DNA of 64,000 nt, taken from DASWIG01 sp965371445 (GTDB taxonomy: Bacteria > Acidobacteriota > Thermoanaerobaculia > Multivoradales > J023). The stretch covers positions 35,382 to 99,381 of the forward strand of contig CBDUYN010000014.1 of NCBI GenBank assembly GCA_965371445.1, given 5' to 3'. Made by a program: the position numbers and the translations under genes. Each line of letters opens with the position of its first letter. Position 1 is the stretch's first letter. Of the stretch, positions 1-8,583 are shown in pieces. The notes below the pieces were generated by a model. It did no database searches. It was given only the letters and a program-made list of their open reading frames with translations, and was not told the origin of the DNA.

Positions 1-139
1 GGATATCCTCGACCCGAAAAAAGTCACACGCATGCTCGACGAACACCGGCGGGGTCAAATCGATCACGGCCGCGGTCTCTGGGCCCTGATCGTCCTCCAG
101 TCCTGGCTCGAACGCTGGCTACCGGAACGGGCCGGTTGA
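1..139 (+). CDS. Asparagine synthase (glutamine-hydrolysing), C-terminal end only
   Basis: Only the last 45 residues are in the window; the gene continues off the left edge. The tail has an RRGQIDHGRGLWALIVLQSW segment followed by LERWLPE. This matches the conserved end of class-II amidotransferase asparagine synthases (H-R-x-G-x-x-D-H-x-R-x-L-W-A-L), which make asparagine from aspartate, ATP and glutamine. Members of this subfamily often sit in polysaccharide or exosortase-linked gene clusters. The next gene, a membrane glycosyltransferase, starts 14 bases after the stop, which fits such a surface-sugar operon. Which paralogue it is cannot be told from the tail. Confidence 0.8.
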   Translation, partial: DILDPKKVTRMLDEHRRGQIDHGRGLWALIVLQSWLERWLPERAG

Positions 140-153
140 AGAAAGGGAGCGTT

Positions 154-1818
154 ATGAAAAGCGTCTACGACGTGTTCAACCCGAAAGGGGTCTTGCTCTT
201 GGCCGTGGTCCTCTTCGGCTGGAACATCTGGGGCTATGACCTCTGGGCACCCGACGAACCCTACTTCGGCGAGGGTGCCCGCGAGATGGTCGCTGACGGA
301 AAGTGGGTCGTCCCACACGTCAACGGAGAGGTGACGACCGACAAGCCACCGCTGTTTTTTTGGCTGATCGCGTTGTTCTCTCTGCCGTTGGATTCCGTGA
401 CTTCGATCACGGCGCGGCTGCCGTCGGTTCTCGCAGCCCTGGGATCGATCCTTCTGATCGTTCGTCTCGGCCGTCGGATGGCCGGTCCGCGCACAGCCAC
501 CCTGGCGGGAGTGATGCTCGTCACCACCCACATGTTCTGGGCCAAGGCGCGATGGGCGCAGATCGATTCGCTCCTGTGCTTCCTGATCCTGGTGGCGCTG
601 AGCGCGTTCGAGAGCTTTCGCAGGGGCAAAACCCCGGGCAGCGGGGCCGGGCTCCTCTTCTGGGGCGCCGCGGGTCTCGCAGTGCTGGCCAAAGGTCCCG
701 TCGGCCTGCTGGTGCCCTTGGGAATCGCCCTCGCCACCCTGGCCTTGGATCGCCGCCTCCGCGAATGGGGTCACTTCGCCCCGTTTTCAGGTCCTCTGGT
801 CTTTATCGCCATCACCGGGGCGTGGGTGACCGCCTCGATCGTCTGGGGCGGCGACTATTCGGTCTGGGCCGCTCTGCGCCAGCACTTCGTCGACCGGGCG
901 ATCCATGGCATGCACCACGTCCAGCCGCCCTGGTACTACCTCCAGGTCGTTCCCTACGCTCTTTTCCCCTGGAGCTTCCTCCTTCCGGGGGCCCTCCTTC
1001 TCGCCTGGCGCCGCCGTCGGGAGGCCGACGACCGCTTCCTGCTGGTGGCGAGCCTCTTCGTCGTCGTGTTCTTCACCGTCCCGACCGAGAAGCGGGATCT
1101 CTACATCCTGCCGGCGGTGCCGTTTTTCGCCTTGATGAACGCACGGCTGGTGGCGGCGGTGCTCGGCTGGTGGGAGCCGGAAAGCGGAGCCACCGGGAAG
1201 GTCCCGGGACCACGGTGGGTCACCTGGCCCCAGGGGCTCGTGGGAGCTGTGCTGATCCTCGTCGCTTGTGCCCTTCCCTTTGTCGCTCCCAGGTTCGGCG
1301 ACGAGCTCGTCCTGGCGGCGTGGGGGCTCGGTGCCGTGATGTTGGCCGGCGGATTGGCCGTCGTGACGGCAACGATACGCGGCCGGCCGTTCCAGGCGGT
1401 GACACACACCGCGCTCGCCATGGCGGCGATGCTGCTGGTGGTGGTGAGCTTCGTTTACCCGGCGCTCAACCCGAAAAAGTCGGGTCGGGACCTGGCCTAC
1501 GAGGTTCGCGACGCCACCGCCGAGTCGCGGGCCGCCGGCCGGCCGGTCCTCGGCTTCGACCTCGGCAACCTGCCGCGGCCGGTCAACTTCTATTCGCCCG
1601 GCGTCTACCTGAAGGAGATCCCTACGGCCGAGCAACTGCAGGCCGAGCTGGCGGCGGGGGAGACTACCTATATGGTGGCTAACGAGAAAGCCCTACCGAC
1701 GTTCCCGGACGACCTCCGGGAACGAATGTCCGTCCTCTACTCGACCCGGTTGAGCCGCAGAGACGTCGTCGTCGTTCGCGTCGACCCGGCTGAGAAACGC
1801 GAGCCTTCGCCTCCCTGA
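154..1818 (+). CDS. ArnT/PMT-like membrane glycosyltransferase (GT39 family)
   Basis: Integral membrane glycosyltransferase of the PMT/ArnT fold, which moves sugars from polyprenyl-phosphate carriers at the periplasmic face. Near the N-terminus it has the diagnostic loop: DEPYFGEGAREM (acidic D-E pair), then VNGEVTTDKPPLFFW. About a dozen hydrophobic segments follow, and a soluble C-terminal domain starts at about residue 430. The ATG at 154 is chosen because a GAAAGGGAG ribosome site lies just before it. A TTG at 136 would add six residues and overlap the upstream stop, and is less likely. The gene is tightly linked to the asparagine synthase upstream. The substrate is unknown: lipid A, glycan or protein are all possible. 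Confidence 0.85.
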   Translation: MKSVYDVFNPKGVLLLAVVLFGWNIWGYDLWAPDEPYFGEGAREMVADGKWVVPHVNGEVTTDKPPLFFWLIALFSLPLDSVTSITARLPSVLAALGSILLIVRLGRRMAGPRTATLAGVMLVTTHMFWAKARWAQIDSLLCFLILVALSAFESFRRGKTPGSGAGLLFWGAAGLAVLAKGPVGLLVPLGIALATLALDRRLREWGHFAPFSGPLVFIAITGAWVTASIVWGGDYSVWAALRQHFVDRAIHGMHHVQPPWYYLQVVPYALFPWSFLLPGALLLAWRRRREADDRFLLVASLFVVVFFTVPTEKRDLYILPAVPFFALMNARLVAAVLGWWEPESGATGKVPGPRWVTWPQGLVGAVLILVACALPFVAPRFGDELVLAAWGLGAVMLAGGLAVVTATIRGRPFQAVTHTALAMAAMLLVVVSFVYPALNPKKSGRDLAYEVRDATAESRAAGRPVLGFDLGNLPRPVNFYSPGVYLKEIPTAEQLQAELAAGETTYMVANEKALPTFPDDLRERMSVLYSTRLSRRDVVVVRVDPAEKREPSPP

Positions 1819-1820
1819 GG

Positions 1821-2615
1821 TCACGGCTGCGTGTTGATGCCCTTGTCGTACAAGAAGTACTTGACCTTATGTTCACGAGGAATCTGCGCTTCCGGCTCGC
1901 GGTAGCGGTTGACGTAGTCGATGATACGGGGCTTGGCATTGCCCCTTTTTTTCTCATAGTCCAGGAAGTCGGAGGGGTAGAAGTCGAAGATCTTGGAGAG
2001 GTGAACGATCCCGCTCGTGCTGTCGACCCAGCAGTTCCGCGGATCGGTGACGAATTCGCGGATCGCGCTGTCGAGTTGCTCTTCCAGCTGCTCCGCCTCG
2101 AAGGCTTCACGCGGCAAGCGTGGGCAGGAGATCGAAGCGCAGTTGAGTACCGCATGAACCCGAGGATCCTGGAATTGGGCACGAATCAGCTTGTCCTCCA
2201 GGTGCTTGAGGCTCATCGCTTCACCGCCGACTCGGACCTTCATGAGGACGAAGAAGCTCAGGCCGGAAACCAGCCCGCTCCAGACGCTCTTCTGTTCCGG
2301 CCCGCGCGCCAGGACTCCTTGAAAGACCAGGGAGTTGTAAGCGTTGACGTAATAGACGAGCCGGTCGGCTCGGCTCGGAAAGAGCTGCGGGTGGCTCTCG
2401 GGGCTCTTGCTTTCGACTGCCGCGAAGTAGCGGTCGAAGACCGCTCGGTCGGCGGCCAGACCCTCGTAGTCGACGAGCCCACGGTCATCGACGAATTCTT
2501 GCAGCACCGCCGTCCAGTCGTCGTGAGAAAAGGGCTCCGCGGCGTCGGCAGCCGCAGACAGAGCTAGAAACGTTGCGCTCAGGCAGGAGGTAGTCAACCA
2601 GTTGCGACAGCTCAT
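1821..2615 (-). CDS. Secreted DUF547 domain protein
   Basis: 264 residues with an N-terminal signal peptide (hydrophobic stretch ending ALSAAADAAE). The DUF547 signatures are YYVNAYNSLVFQGVL and HAVLNCASISCPRL, the conserved N-C-x-S-x-S-C-P element. The biochemical role of DUF547 is unknown; members are usually exported. The ATG at 2615 follows GAGAGGAAG and overlaps the stop of the radical SAM gene by four bases (ATGA). The two are therefore probably translationally coupled and work together. It converges on the glycosyltransferase, ending two bases after that gene's stop. Confidence 0.85.
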   Translation of the reverse strand: MSCRNWLTTSCLSATFLALSAAADAAEPFSHDDWTAVLQEFVDDRGLVDYEGLAADRAVFDRYFAAVESKSPESHPQLFPSRADRLVYYVNAYNSLVFQGVLARGPEQKSVWSGLVSGLSFFVLMKVRVGGEAMSLKHLEDKLIRAQFQDPRVHAVLNCASISCPRLPREAFEAEQLEEQLDSAIREFVTDPRNCWVDSTSGIVHLSKIFDFYPSDFLDYEKKRGNAKPRIIDYVNRYREPEAQIPREHKVKYFLYDKGINTQP

Positions 2616-4024
2616 GTACTTCCTCTCACGTTCGTGGTTTCTTGGTACTTGCCGTCGTGAAGGGTGCGCCTGTCGACGCCGCCGGCGGTCTGCGCGGCAT
2701 AGAGCTCCTGTCGCTGCTCGACGTTCATCGAGCACATGGGAACGGCCTCCCAGCCGTCGCCGTGGCGCACGGCGCCACGGAACGAGCAAGCGGCCAGCCG
2801 GCGGTGCACCGTCTCGGATCCCGAACGCACCTCTTGAGCGCTCATGAAGTTGTGCTGGACGACGTTGAGAAAGGCGACGCGGCGCCTGGCCAGGCGACGA
2901 AGCGTCTGGAAGAAACCGAGACGCTCCCGCCGCAGCAGAGACCACGTATAACGCCAGGCTACAGCCAGCACCGACGGGCGCCGAAGGATCAGTGCCAGGC
3001 GCCGGAGGTTGGTCTCCAATGACCTGGCCTCCCGCGACCCGACGCCGCCAAAGATGCCGAGCAGGGCGTCCCAGAGCGCTCGGCTCTCCGTGTCGGCCGG
3101 AAAGAGGTTGACCACTCGTCCTTCCGGGTAAAGGACCGCCAAGGTGACCCAGTGGCTGCAGTCGGGGTGGCCGAACCAGAGATGGTCCTTGGCGAGGTCC
3201 ATGCCGACGGCCTCGCAGATCTTTGTCCAGCACGCTTCGGCGGTCGCCGGTCGGGCGGAGAAACGGGTGCGGCCCACCTGGGCCTCGGGCTGAAAGCTGA
3301 GCATGCCGAAGGCCTGCAGCCGTCGCCGGTCGGCAAGCAGCCAGCGCACGATTTCCCCGATGCTTTCGAGGTTGCGCTCGGTCACGGTGACGGTGTGGGC
3401 GACGCTCAACCGCACCCCGGTCGCCTCCCGGACGCGGTGAACCAGGTCGACGAACTGCTGGCGCAGAGCGTGGAGGTCCGCCTCGGAGCCCAGGCTGCGG
3501 ATCGGGAAGCCCGGCCGGCCGGCCTGGGTGACGTCGATGTGGACCGCCATCTTGCGTAGCCGCCCGTCGAGCACCAGACGTTCCAGGTAGGCCGGGTTCT
3601 CGAGCAAGCTCTGGCCGTGGGTCATGAGCATCGGCACGACGCCGGCGTCGTTGGCGTAGCGTAAGATCTCGACGAGCTCGTCAGGACGAGAGGCGCGGAG
3701 GTAGGCGTCTACCACGTCGCCGCCGGTGATCTGCAGGGCGCCTGCGTGACCGAGGAACCTGCGGTTGGCGTCGATCTGCGCTTTCATCTCGCCCAGGGAG
3801 GGCAGGGGGACCCGATTGGCGTTCGCCGGCAGATAGCAGTGGGTACACCCGAAGGAGCAGTAGGACGCGCCGAGGGTGTAGGCGCAATGGGTCAGCTGAC
3901 GCCCGACCACCTGCCAGCCGGTGCGCAGCTCCGGAGGCAGCCGCTGCCAACGCGCCGCCAGCAAGGCCTTCTTCTCGGCGGAGACGGGTTCCAGGAGGAT
4001 GGACAGAAAATCTCTCGCGAACAT
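2612..4024 (-). CDS. Radical SAM protein
   Basis: 470-residue radical SAM enzyme. The 4Fe-4S cluster motif is YCSFGCTHCYL (C-x3-C-x2-C) at about residue 56, and the SAM-binding glycine motif is LQITGGDV. Three further cysteines near the C-terminus (ACSF, MCSM and nearby) could ligate a second cluster, as in SPASM/twitch proteins, but the spacing is not clearly diagnostic. The ATG at 4024 has GAGAGGTCAACG upstream. The gene overlaps the DUF547 start by 4 bp. Substrate unknown. With its exported partner it could modify an envelope protein or lipid, but that is inference. Confidence 0.8.
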   Translation of the reverse strand: MFARDFLSILLEPVSAEKKALLAARWQRLPPELRTGWQVVGRQLTHCAYTLGASYCSFGCTHCYLPANANRVPLPSLGEMKAQIDANRRFLGHAGALQITGGDVVDAYLRASRPDELVEILRYANDAGVVPMLMTHGQSLLENPAYLERLVLDGRLRKMAVHIDVTQAGRPGFPIRSLGSEADLHALRQQFVDLVHRVREATGVRLSVAHTVTVTERNLESIGEIVRWLLADRRRLQAFGMLSFQPEAQVGRTRFSARPATAEACWTKICEAVGMDLAKDHLWFGHPDCSHWVTLAVLYPEGRVVNLFPADTESRALWDALLGIFGGVGSREARSLETNLRRLALILRRPSVLAVAWRYTWSLLRRERLGFFQTLRRLARRRVAFLNVVQHNFMSAQEVRSGSETVHRRLAACSFRGAVRHGDGWEAVPMCSMNVEQRQELYAAQTAGGVDRRTLHDGKYQETTNVRGST

Positions 4025-4247
4025 CGTTGACCTCTCGTTTAGGGTCCGTCTCGCAACCGTAGTCGGTTCAATCCTTGAGGTCAAAGCGACTTTTTCCTCG
4101 ACACCAGCACGGCCTCGCCCCTTAAGGTTGGGTCGATAGCTTCGCGGCAGCGAAGGAAGTCCGAAGGATTTCGCCGCCCGGGGACTCTTGTCGGGAAGAA
4201 GCCACAAGAATCGTAGCCCGACGGCTACACGACACAGGAGTAAAGAG

Positions 4248-5003
4248 ATGGATCCCAACAAATCACTGACCGCGGGCCGACTCGCCCTTGCCCTCGCCCT
4301 CCTGACCGCCCTGGCGCTCCTCGCGAGCCCGCTTCTCGCCGCCGATCCGCTGGAAAAGATCCAGACCGGCTACACCAAGGCCTTCCATACGGGTGAATGC
4401 ACGTGGTCCGACACGGGCTCCAACCGCTACTTTGTCCTGGAGCCGGGCTTTCAGGTGACGCTTGAGGGTACCGAGGAAGACGACGAAGGCGATGAGGTCG
4501 ACATCCAGCAGATCATCACCGTCATGGACGAGACAGAGATGGTCGACGGCGTCCTGACCCGGGTCGTCGAGGAACGCGAGTCCGAGGACGGCGAGCTCGC
4601 CGAGGTGTCGCGCAACTTCCACGCCATCTGCATGGAGACCGGTGACGTCCTCTACTTCGGCGAGGACGTCGACGACTACGAGGACGGCGAGATCGTCGGC
4701 CACGGGGGTGCCTGGCGCGCCGGCGTCGACGGTGCCCGTCCGGGGATCGTCATGCCGGGCCGGATCCTGATCGGCGCGCGGTACTTCCAGGAAGTGGCGC
4801 CGGACGTGGCCCTAGACGTCGCGCGGGTCATCGCGATGGGCGTTCCTGTGGAGACCCCCTGGAAGGACTTCCACGCCACCGTCGCCTTCTGGGAGGGCAA
4901 CCTGCTCGACCCGGAAGACGAGGGAGCAATCAAGTATTTCGCGTCGGGCATCGGCGTCGTGATCGACGAGGAGCTGGAGCTCGTCGATGTCGTCTTTCCC
5001 TGA
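4248..5003 (+). CDS. Secreted protein of unknown function
   Basis: 251 residues. A hydrophobic signal sequence of about 25 residues (LALALALLTALALLASPLLA) ends in an Ala-x-Ala-like site before ADPLEK. The mature part is strongly acidic with runs such as EEDDEGDEVD and EDVDDYEDGE, and it looks all-beta. No catalytic motif or named family was recognised. The ATG at 4248 follows ACAGGAGTAAAGAG, a good ribosome site. It stands alone between divergent and convergent neighbours, so context says little. A secreted beta-sandwich protein is the safest description. Confidence 0.75.
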   Translation: MDPNKSLTAGRLALALALLTALALLASPLLAADPLEKIQTGYTKAFHTGECTWSDTGSNRYFVLEPGFQVTLEGTEEDDEGDEVDIQQIITVMDETEMVDGVLTRVVEERESEDGELAEVSRNFHAICMETGDVLYFGEDVDDYEDGEIVGHGGAWRAGVDGARPGIVMPGRILIGARYFQEVAPDVALDVARVIAMGVPVETPWKDFHATVAFWEGNLLDPEDEGAIKYFASGIGVVIDEELELVDVVFP

Positions 5004-5085
5004 CCTGCTGCTTTCTGGTGTTGACGGTCCTCTGCCTGGTTCGTCGGGTGGAGGGCCGGCGCGCTGATCGGGCAGATCGAGGAGC

Positions 5086-6228
5086 TCACTCGGCGTAGGT
5101 TATCCGATAAAGAATGCCGTTGCGGTCGTCGGAGACGAGGACCGATCCGTCGCCCATCACCTCGACGTCCGCCGGACGTCCCCAGGCCCGCCCCTCTTCA
5201 GGAAGCCAGCCCTCGGCGAACGGCTTGTAGCTCACCGCCTTGTCGCCTTCCAGGCGCACTTGCATGACCCGGTAACCGATCGCCTCCTCGCGGTTCCACG
5301 AGCCGTGCTCGGCGATCAGGATGCGGTTCTTGTACTCGGGCGGGAACATCTCGCCGTCGTAGAAGCGCATGCCGATCGCCGCGACGTGGGGTCCGAGCTC
5401 GATCGCCGGCGCCGAGAGCTCGGAGCACGGGCGCTTCTCGCCGAAGACCGGGTCGGCGACCGACTTGCCGTGGCAGTAGGGATAGCCGAAGTGCTGGCCC
5501 TTCTCCTTCAGGACGTTGAGCTCGTCGGGCGGGACGTCCTCGCCCAGATAGTCGCGGCCGTTGTCGGTGAACCACAGCTCGCCGGTCTCGGGGTGCCAGT
5601 CGAAGCCGACGGTGTTGCGCACGCCGCGGGCAAGGACCTCGTAGCCCGAGCCGTCGGGGCGCAGCCGCCCGATCGAGGCGAAGATCTCGTCGACCGACTC
5701 GCAGAGGTTGCAGGGAGCGCCGACCGGGACGTAGAGCCAGCCGTCGGGTCCGAAGGCGATGAACTTCCAGCCGTGGTGCCGGATCTTGGGGAAACGCTCG
5801 GTGACGAGCACCGGCTCCGGCGGGTCGGCGAGGCGCTCCTCGATCTTGTCGTAGCGCCAGATGCGGTGCACCTCGGCGACGTAGAGCGCGCCGTCGCGAA
5901 AGGCCACGCCGGAGGGCATGAGGAGGTCCTCGGCCAGGAGGAGGACCTCCTCGGCCTTGGCGTCGCCGTCGCGGTCGAGAACCGCGTGGACCTTGCCCGC
6001 GGTACGGCTGCCGACGAAGACGGTCCCCTGGGAACCGATGGCGATGCCGCGGGCGTTGCGCACGTTCTCGGCATAAACGTCGATCGAAAAGCCGGGCGGC
6101 AGCCGGATTTTCTCGAGCGCCAGCTTCGGCTTGGCGCCGCTCTCCTGGGCGCCGGCGAGGATTGGTTGGGCAACGAGCAAGATCAGGATCAGGACGGCGG
6201 AACGGCACGACAAGGTTCGGCTTCGCAC
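5086..6228 (-). CDS. PQQ-dependent sugar (sorbosone-type) dehydrogenase family protein
   Basis: About 380 residues with a signal peptide and a six-bladed beta-propeller of the soluble glucose/sorbosone dehydrogenase family, which oxidises sugars with PQQ in the periplasm. Recognisable stretches are RNARGIAIGSQGTVFVGSR, HHGWKFIAFGPDGWLYVPVG, RNTVGFDWHPETGELWFTDN and the C-terminal AEHGSWNR. I prefer the GTG at 6228 because GGAGG sits eight bases before it. The ATG at 6243 would add five residues but has no ribosome site. Substrate cannot be assigned. It converges on the secreted protein upstream. Confidence 0.8.
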   Translation of the reverse strand: MRSRTLSCRSAVLILILLVAQPILAGAQESGAKPKLALEKIRLPPGFSIDVYAENVRNARGIAIGSQGTVFVGSRTAGKVHAVLDRDGDAKAEEVLLLAEDLLMPSGVAFRDGALYVAEVHRIWRYDKIEERLADPPEPVLVTERFPKIRHHGWKFIAFGPDGWLYVPVGAPCNLCESVDEIFASIGRLRPDGSGYEVLARGVRNTVGFDWHPETGELWFTDNGRDYLGEDVPPDELNVLKEKGQHFGYPYCHGKSVADPVFGEKRPCSELSAPAIELGPHVAAIGMRFYDGEMFPPEYKNRILIAEHGSWNREEAIGYRVMQVRLEGDKAVSYKPFAEGWLPEEGRAWGRPADVEVMGDGSVLVSDDRNGILYRITYAE

Positions 6229-6278
6229 GGCGAAAACCTCCATTTCGGTCGTTTTTCAGAAGCTATCACGGTGAGGGC

Positions 6279-7421
6279 CTAGTCCTCCAGGATCGCCAGC
6301 AGCCTCTCGCCGACCCCTTCCCGGCGCCAGCCGTCGAGCTCGGGCGAGAGAGGCGAGCCGCTGCCTAGAAGAGCGCGGCGCAGGATCTTTTCGACCGTCC
6401 GCCGGGTGGCGATCAGCTCCGCCGGCAACCTTAGCTCCTCGGCGGCCGAAGCGATCTCCCGGCGGAGCCGGTCGAACCGGTCGCGGTGGAGGGAGAGGTC
6501 GACGGGCCGTCCGAGGGCGGGCGGGAGCTCGCCCTTCGGCAGGGCCAACGCCTGTCGGACGACGGCGACGATCGCCCGTCCATGGCGGCGGACGTGGTCG
6601 TCGCGCAGGCCTTTCACCCCGGCGAGCCGGCGGACGTCGCGCGGCTCGAGCCGGGCGATCGGCACCAGAGCGGCTTCGTGCACCACGAAGTTGCGCGGCA
6701 AGTCGCGCCGCCGCGCCTCGCGCTCCCGCCAGGCCGCGAGCCCGCGCAGGATCGCGAGCTGGCGCGGCGCGAGGTTGCGCGCTCCCTTGAGCTTGCGAAA
6801 GACCTCCTCGGGATCGGCCTCGAACCGCGACGTGTCACGCAGCCGCTCCATCTCCTCCAGGGCCCAGCCCTCCCGGCCGGCCGAACGCAGCTTCTCGCCC
6901 AGCGTCTCGTAGCTCGGCAGGAGGTAGGTCACGTCCAGGGCCGCGTACTCCAGCTGCGCCGGCCGCAACGGACGGCGCAGCCAGTTGGTCCGGGTCTCCC
7001 CCTTGGGGACGTCGACCCCGCGGAGCTCGCCGACCAGGTCCTGGTAGCTCACCGCGGCCCCGAGGCCGGCGAAGGCGGCGGCGATCTGGGTGTCGAAAAT
7101 CGGCCAGGGGAGCTCTTTGAAGCGGTGCCAGAAAACCTCCATGTCCTCGCTGCAGGAGTGGAAGACCTTGACGACTTTCTCGTCGCGCAGCACCTCCAGA
7201 AGTGGCTCCAGGTCGAGCGCCAGGGGATCGATCAGGACGTTCGACGTGCCGTCGCTGACCTGGACGAGCCCGAGGGCCGGATAAAACGTCCGCTCGCGGA
7301 CGAACTCGGTGTCCACGCCGATCGCGGCGCTCTCGTGCCAGCGGGCCGCGGCCTCGCGCAAAGCGGCGGTGGAGTCGATCCAGACCGGCGGGCCGGTGGC
7401 GGTGGCGGAGTCCTTGCGCAT
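6279..7421 (-). CDS. rnd: Ribonuclease D
   Basis: 3'-to-5' exoribonuclease of the DEDDy class, involved in tRNA and small RNA maturation. Exo I is VDTEFVRERT, Exo II has HSCSEDMEVF, and Exo III has YAALDVTYLLPSYE with the expected Tyr and Asp. One HRDC domain is visible at about residues 205-290. Length (380 residues) is normal for the family. The start is the ATG at 7421; a TTG nine bases upstream is less likely. It is divergent from the KAS III-like gene, and the intervening 130 bases carry the latter's promoter. Confidence 0.93.
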   Translation of the reverse strand: MRKDSATATGPPVWIDSTAALREAAARWHESAAIGVDTEFVRERTFYPALGLVQVSDGTSNVLIDPLALDLEPLLEVLRDEKVVKVFHSCSEDMEVFWHRFKELPWPIFDTQIAAAFAGLGAAVSYQDLVGELRGVDVPKGETRTNWLRRPLRPAQLEYAALDVTYLLPSYETLGEKLRSAGREGWALEEMERLRDTSRFEADPEEVFRKLKGARNLAPRQLAILRGLAAWREREARRRDLPRNFVVHEAALVPIARLEPRDVRRLAGVKGLRDDHVRRHGRAIVAVVRQALALPKGELPPALGRPVDLSLHRDRFDRLRREIASAAEELRLPAELIATRRTVEKILRRALLGSGSPLSPELDGWRREGVGERLLAILED

Positions 7422-7451
7422 GGGTCCCAACCCTAGCAGGGCGGAGTGCCC

Positions 7452-7505
7452 TTCCGGGAGGCGCCAGAGATGCTATAGTTACGATGGCCCGACCGACCGG
7501 TCGGT
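7452..7505 (+). promoter_or_regulatory. Putative promoter with TetR-type palindromic operator
   Basis: A perfect 14-base palindrome, ACCGACCGGTCGGT, lies at 7492-7505, with a CCC/GGG extension after one mismatch. It sits just downstream of TATAGT (7474-7479). TTCCGG at 7452 is 16 bases further up and could be a weak -35. A TetR-family regulator bound there would block the start of the KAS III/adaptor/UbiA transcript. This class of palindrome is typical of TetR operators. No TetR gene is present in the window, so the regulator would act from elsewhere. Confidence 0.55.
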
Positions 7506-7551
7506 AGGGGGTCGGGCCAGCACCCACGAAAAGACCAGGAGGACCGCAGGC

Positions 7552-8571
7552 ATGGCTGAGCTCAAACCGGCCGGAATCAGGGCACTTACGATCGCCGTCC
7601 CTTCGGACAGGCGGGAGATCACGCTTCCCTCGGGGGAGTCGGCCGTGCGCCACTTCCTCCCCGAAGGCACGACGGGCCTCGACCTGGAGCGAGACGCCGC
7701 GGAGCAGGTGCTCCGGGCCGCGGGCCTCGAACCCGGAGACGTGGACCTCGTCTTGAGCGCCAGCTTTCCAGCCTTGCCGGAGCCCTGCATCGGCAACGCG
7801 ACGCCGCTCGCCTATGCGATGGGCATGAAGGACGCGGCGGCCTACAACCTGGAAAGCGCCTGCGCCGGCGGATTGATCGCGCTGCGCTCCGCCTGCCAGG
7901 AGGTGATGCTCGGCGAGTACGAAAACGTCCTCCTGACGGTCGTCTGCCCCTACTCGCCGACCATCGAGGCGGGCCATCCGGCGACGACGGTCATCGGCGA
8001 CGCGGCCTATGCGATGGTGATCGGAGAGACCGCGCCGGGCCAGGAGTTCTTGGGTGGCGTCATCCGCAACTCCGGTCCCACCTGCGACCTCGTCGCCTGG
8101 GGCGTCAGCGACAAGACGGCGTCCGGTATTCGGCTCGTGGTCGGCTCCCGGACGGCCGGCCAGCTCGAGGACTGGGCCCAGGACCAGCTGCCCGAGCTCT
8201 CGCGGCAGCTTTTCGAGCGCACGGGAGTCTCCCGCGAGGACGTTGACCACTGGGTGCTCAACGCACCGACGCCGAATTTCGTCGACCGCACGCTCAAGAC
8301 GCTGGGAGCGAGCCCGAAAGACGGGGTCAACATCAACCGCCTGCTCGGCAACATCGGCCCGAGCCTGATCGGGACCTCCCTTTTCTACAGCGCCCACCTG
8401 CGCGGCTTCAAGCCCGGCGACCTGGTGCTTTGCTGCAGCGTGGGGAGCGAGGCGAGCCTGGCGATCACCCTCATGAGGTGGCCGGAAGGGGTGGCGCTCG
8501 GCGAGGCGCCGGCCTCGGCTTCCCTCGAAGAGATGCGCCGCTACGAGGAAGAAAGGTTCGCGGCGGCCTGA
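7552..8571 (+). CDS. 3-oxoacyl-ACP synthase III-like protein lacking the active-site His
   Basis: 339-residue thiolase-fold protein of the KAS III/acyltransferase group. The nucleophile Cys is in ESACAGGLIAL, and the Asn position is kept in NRLLGNIGPSL (the GNTSAAS equivalent). The HQAN motif is replaced by NAPT: aligning DHWVLNAPTPNFVDRTLKTLG on the usual segment puts Asn exactly at the catalytic His. Classical decarboxylating condensation therefore looks impaired. Acyl transfer or a different chemistry is possible. The ATG at 7552 follows AGGAGG. It leads a probable operon with the adaptor and UbiA genes. Confidence 0.8.
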   Translation: MAELKPAGIRALTIAVPSDRREITLPSGESAVRHFLPEGTTGLDLERDAAEQVLRAAGLEPGDVDLVLSASFPALPEPCIGNATPLAYAMGMKDAAAYNLESACAGGLIALRSACQEVMLGEYENVLLTVVCPYSPTIEAGHPATTVIGDAAYAMVIGETAPGQEFLGGVIRNSGPTCDLVAWGVSDKTASGIRLVVGSRTAGQLEDWAQDQLPELSRQLFERTGVSREDVDHWVLNAPTPNFVDRTLKTLGASPKDGVNINRLLGNIGPSLIGTSLFYSAHLRGFKPGDLVLCCSVGSEASLAITLMRWPEGVALGEAPASASLEEMRRYEEERFAAA

Positions 8572-8583
8572 AGACAGGACGAC

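Noticed and set aside
2602..2847. 81-codon plus-strand open frame
   Set aside because: Lies wholly inside the radical SAM gene on the other strand and is Arg-rich shadow sequence.
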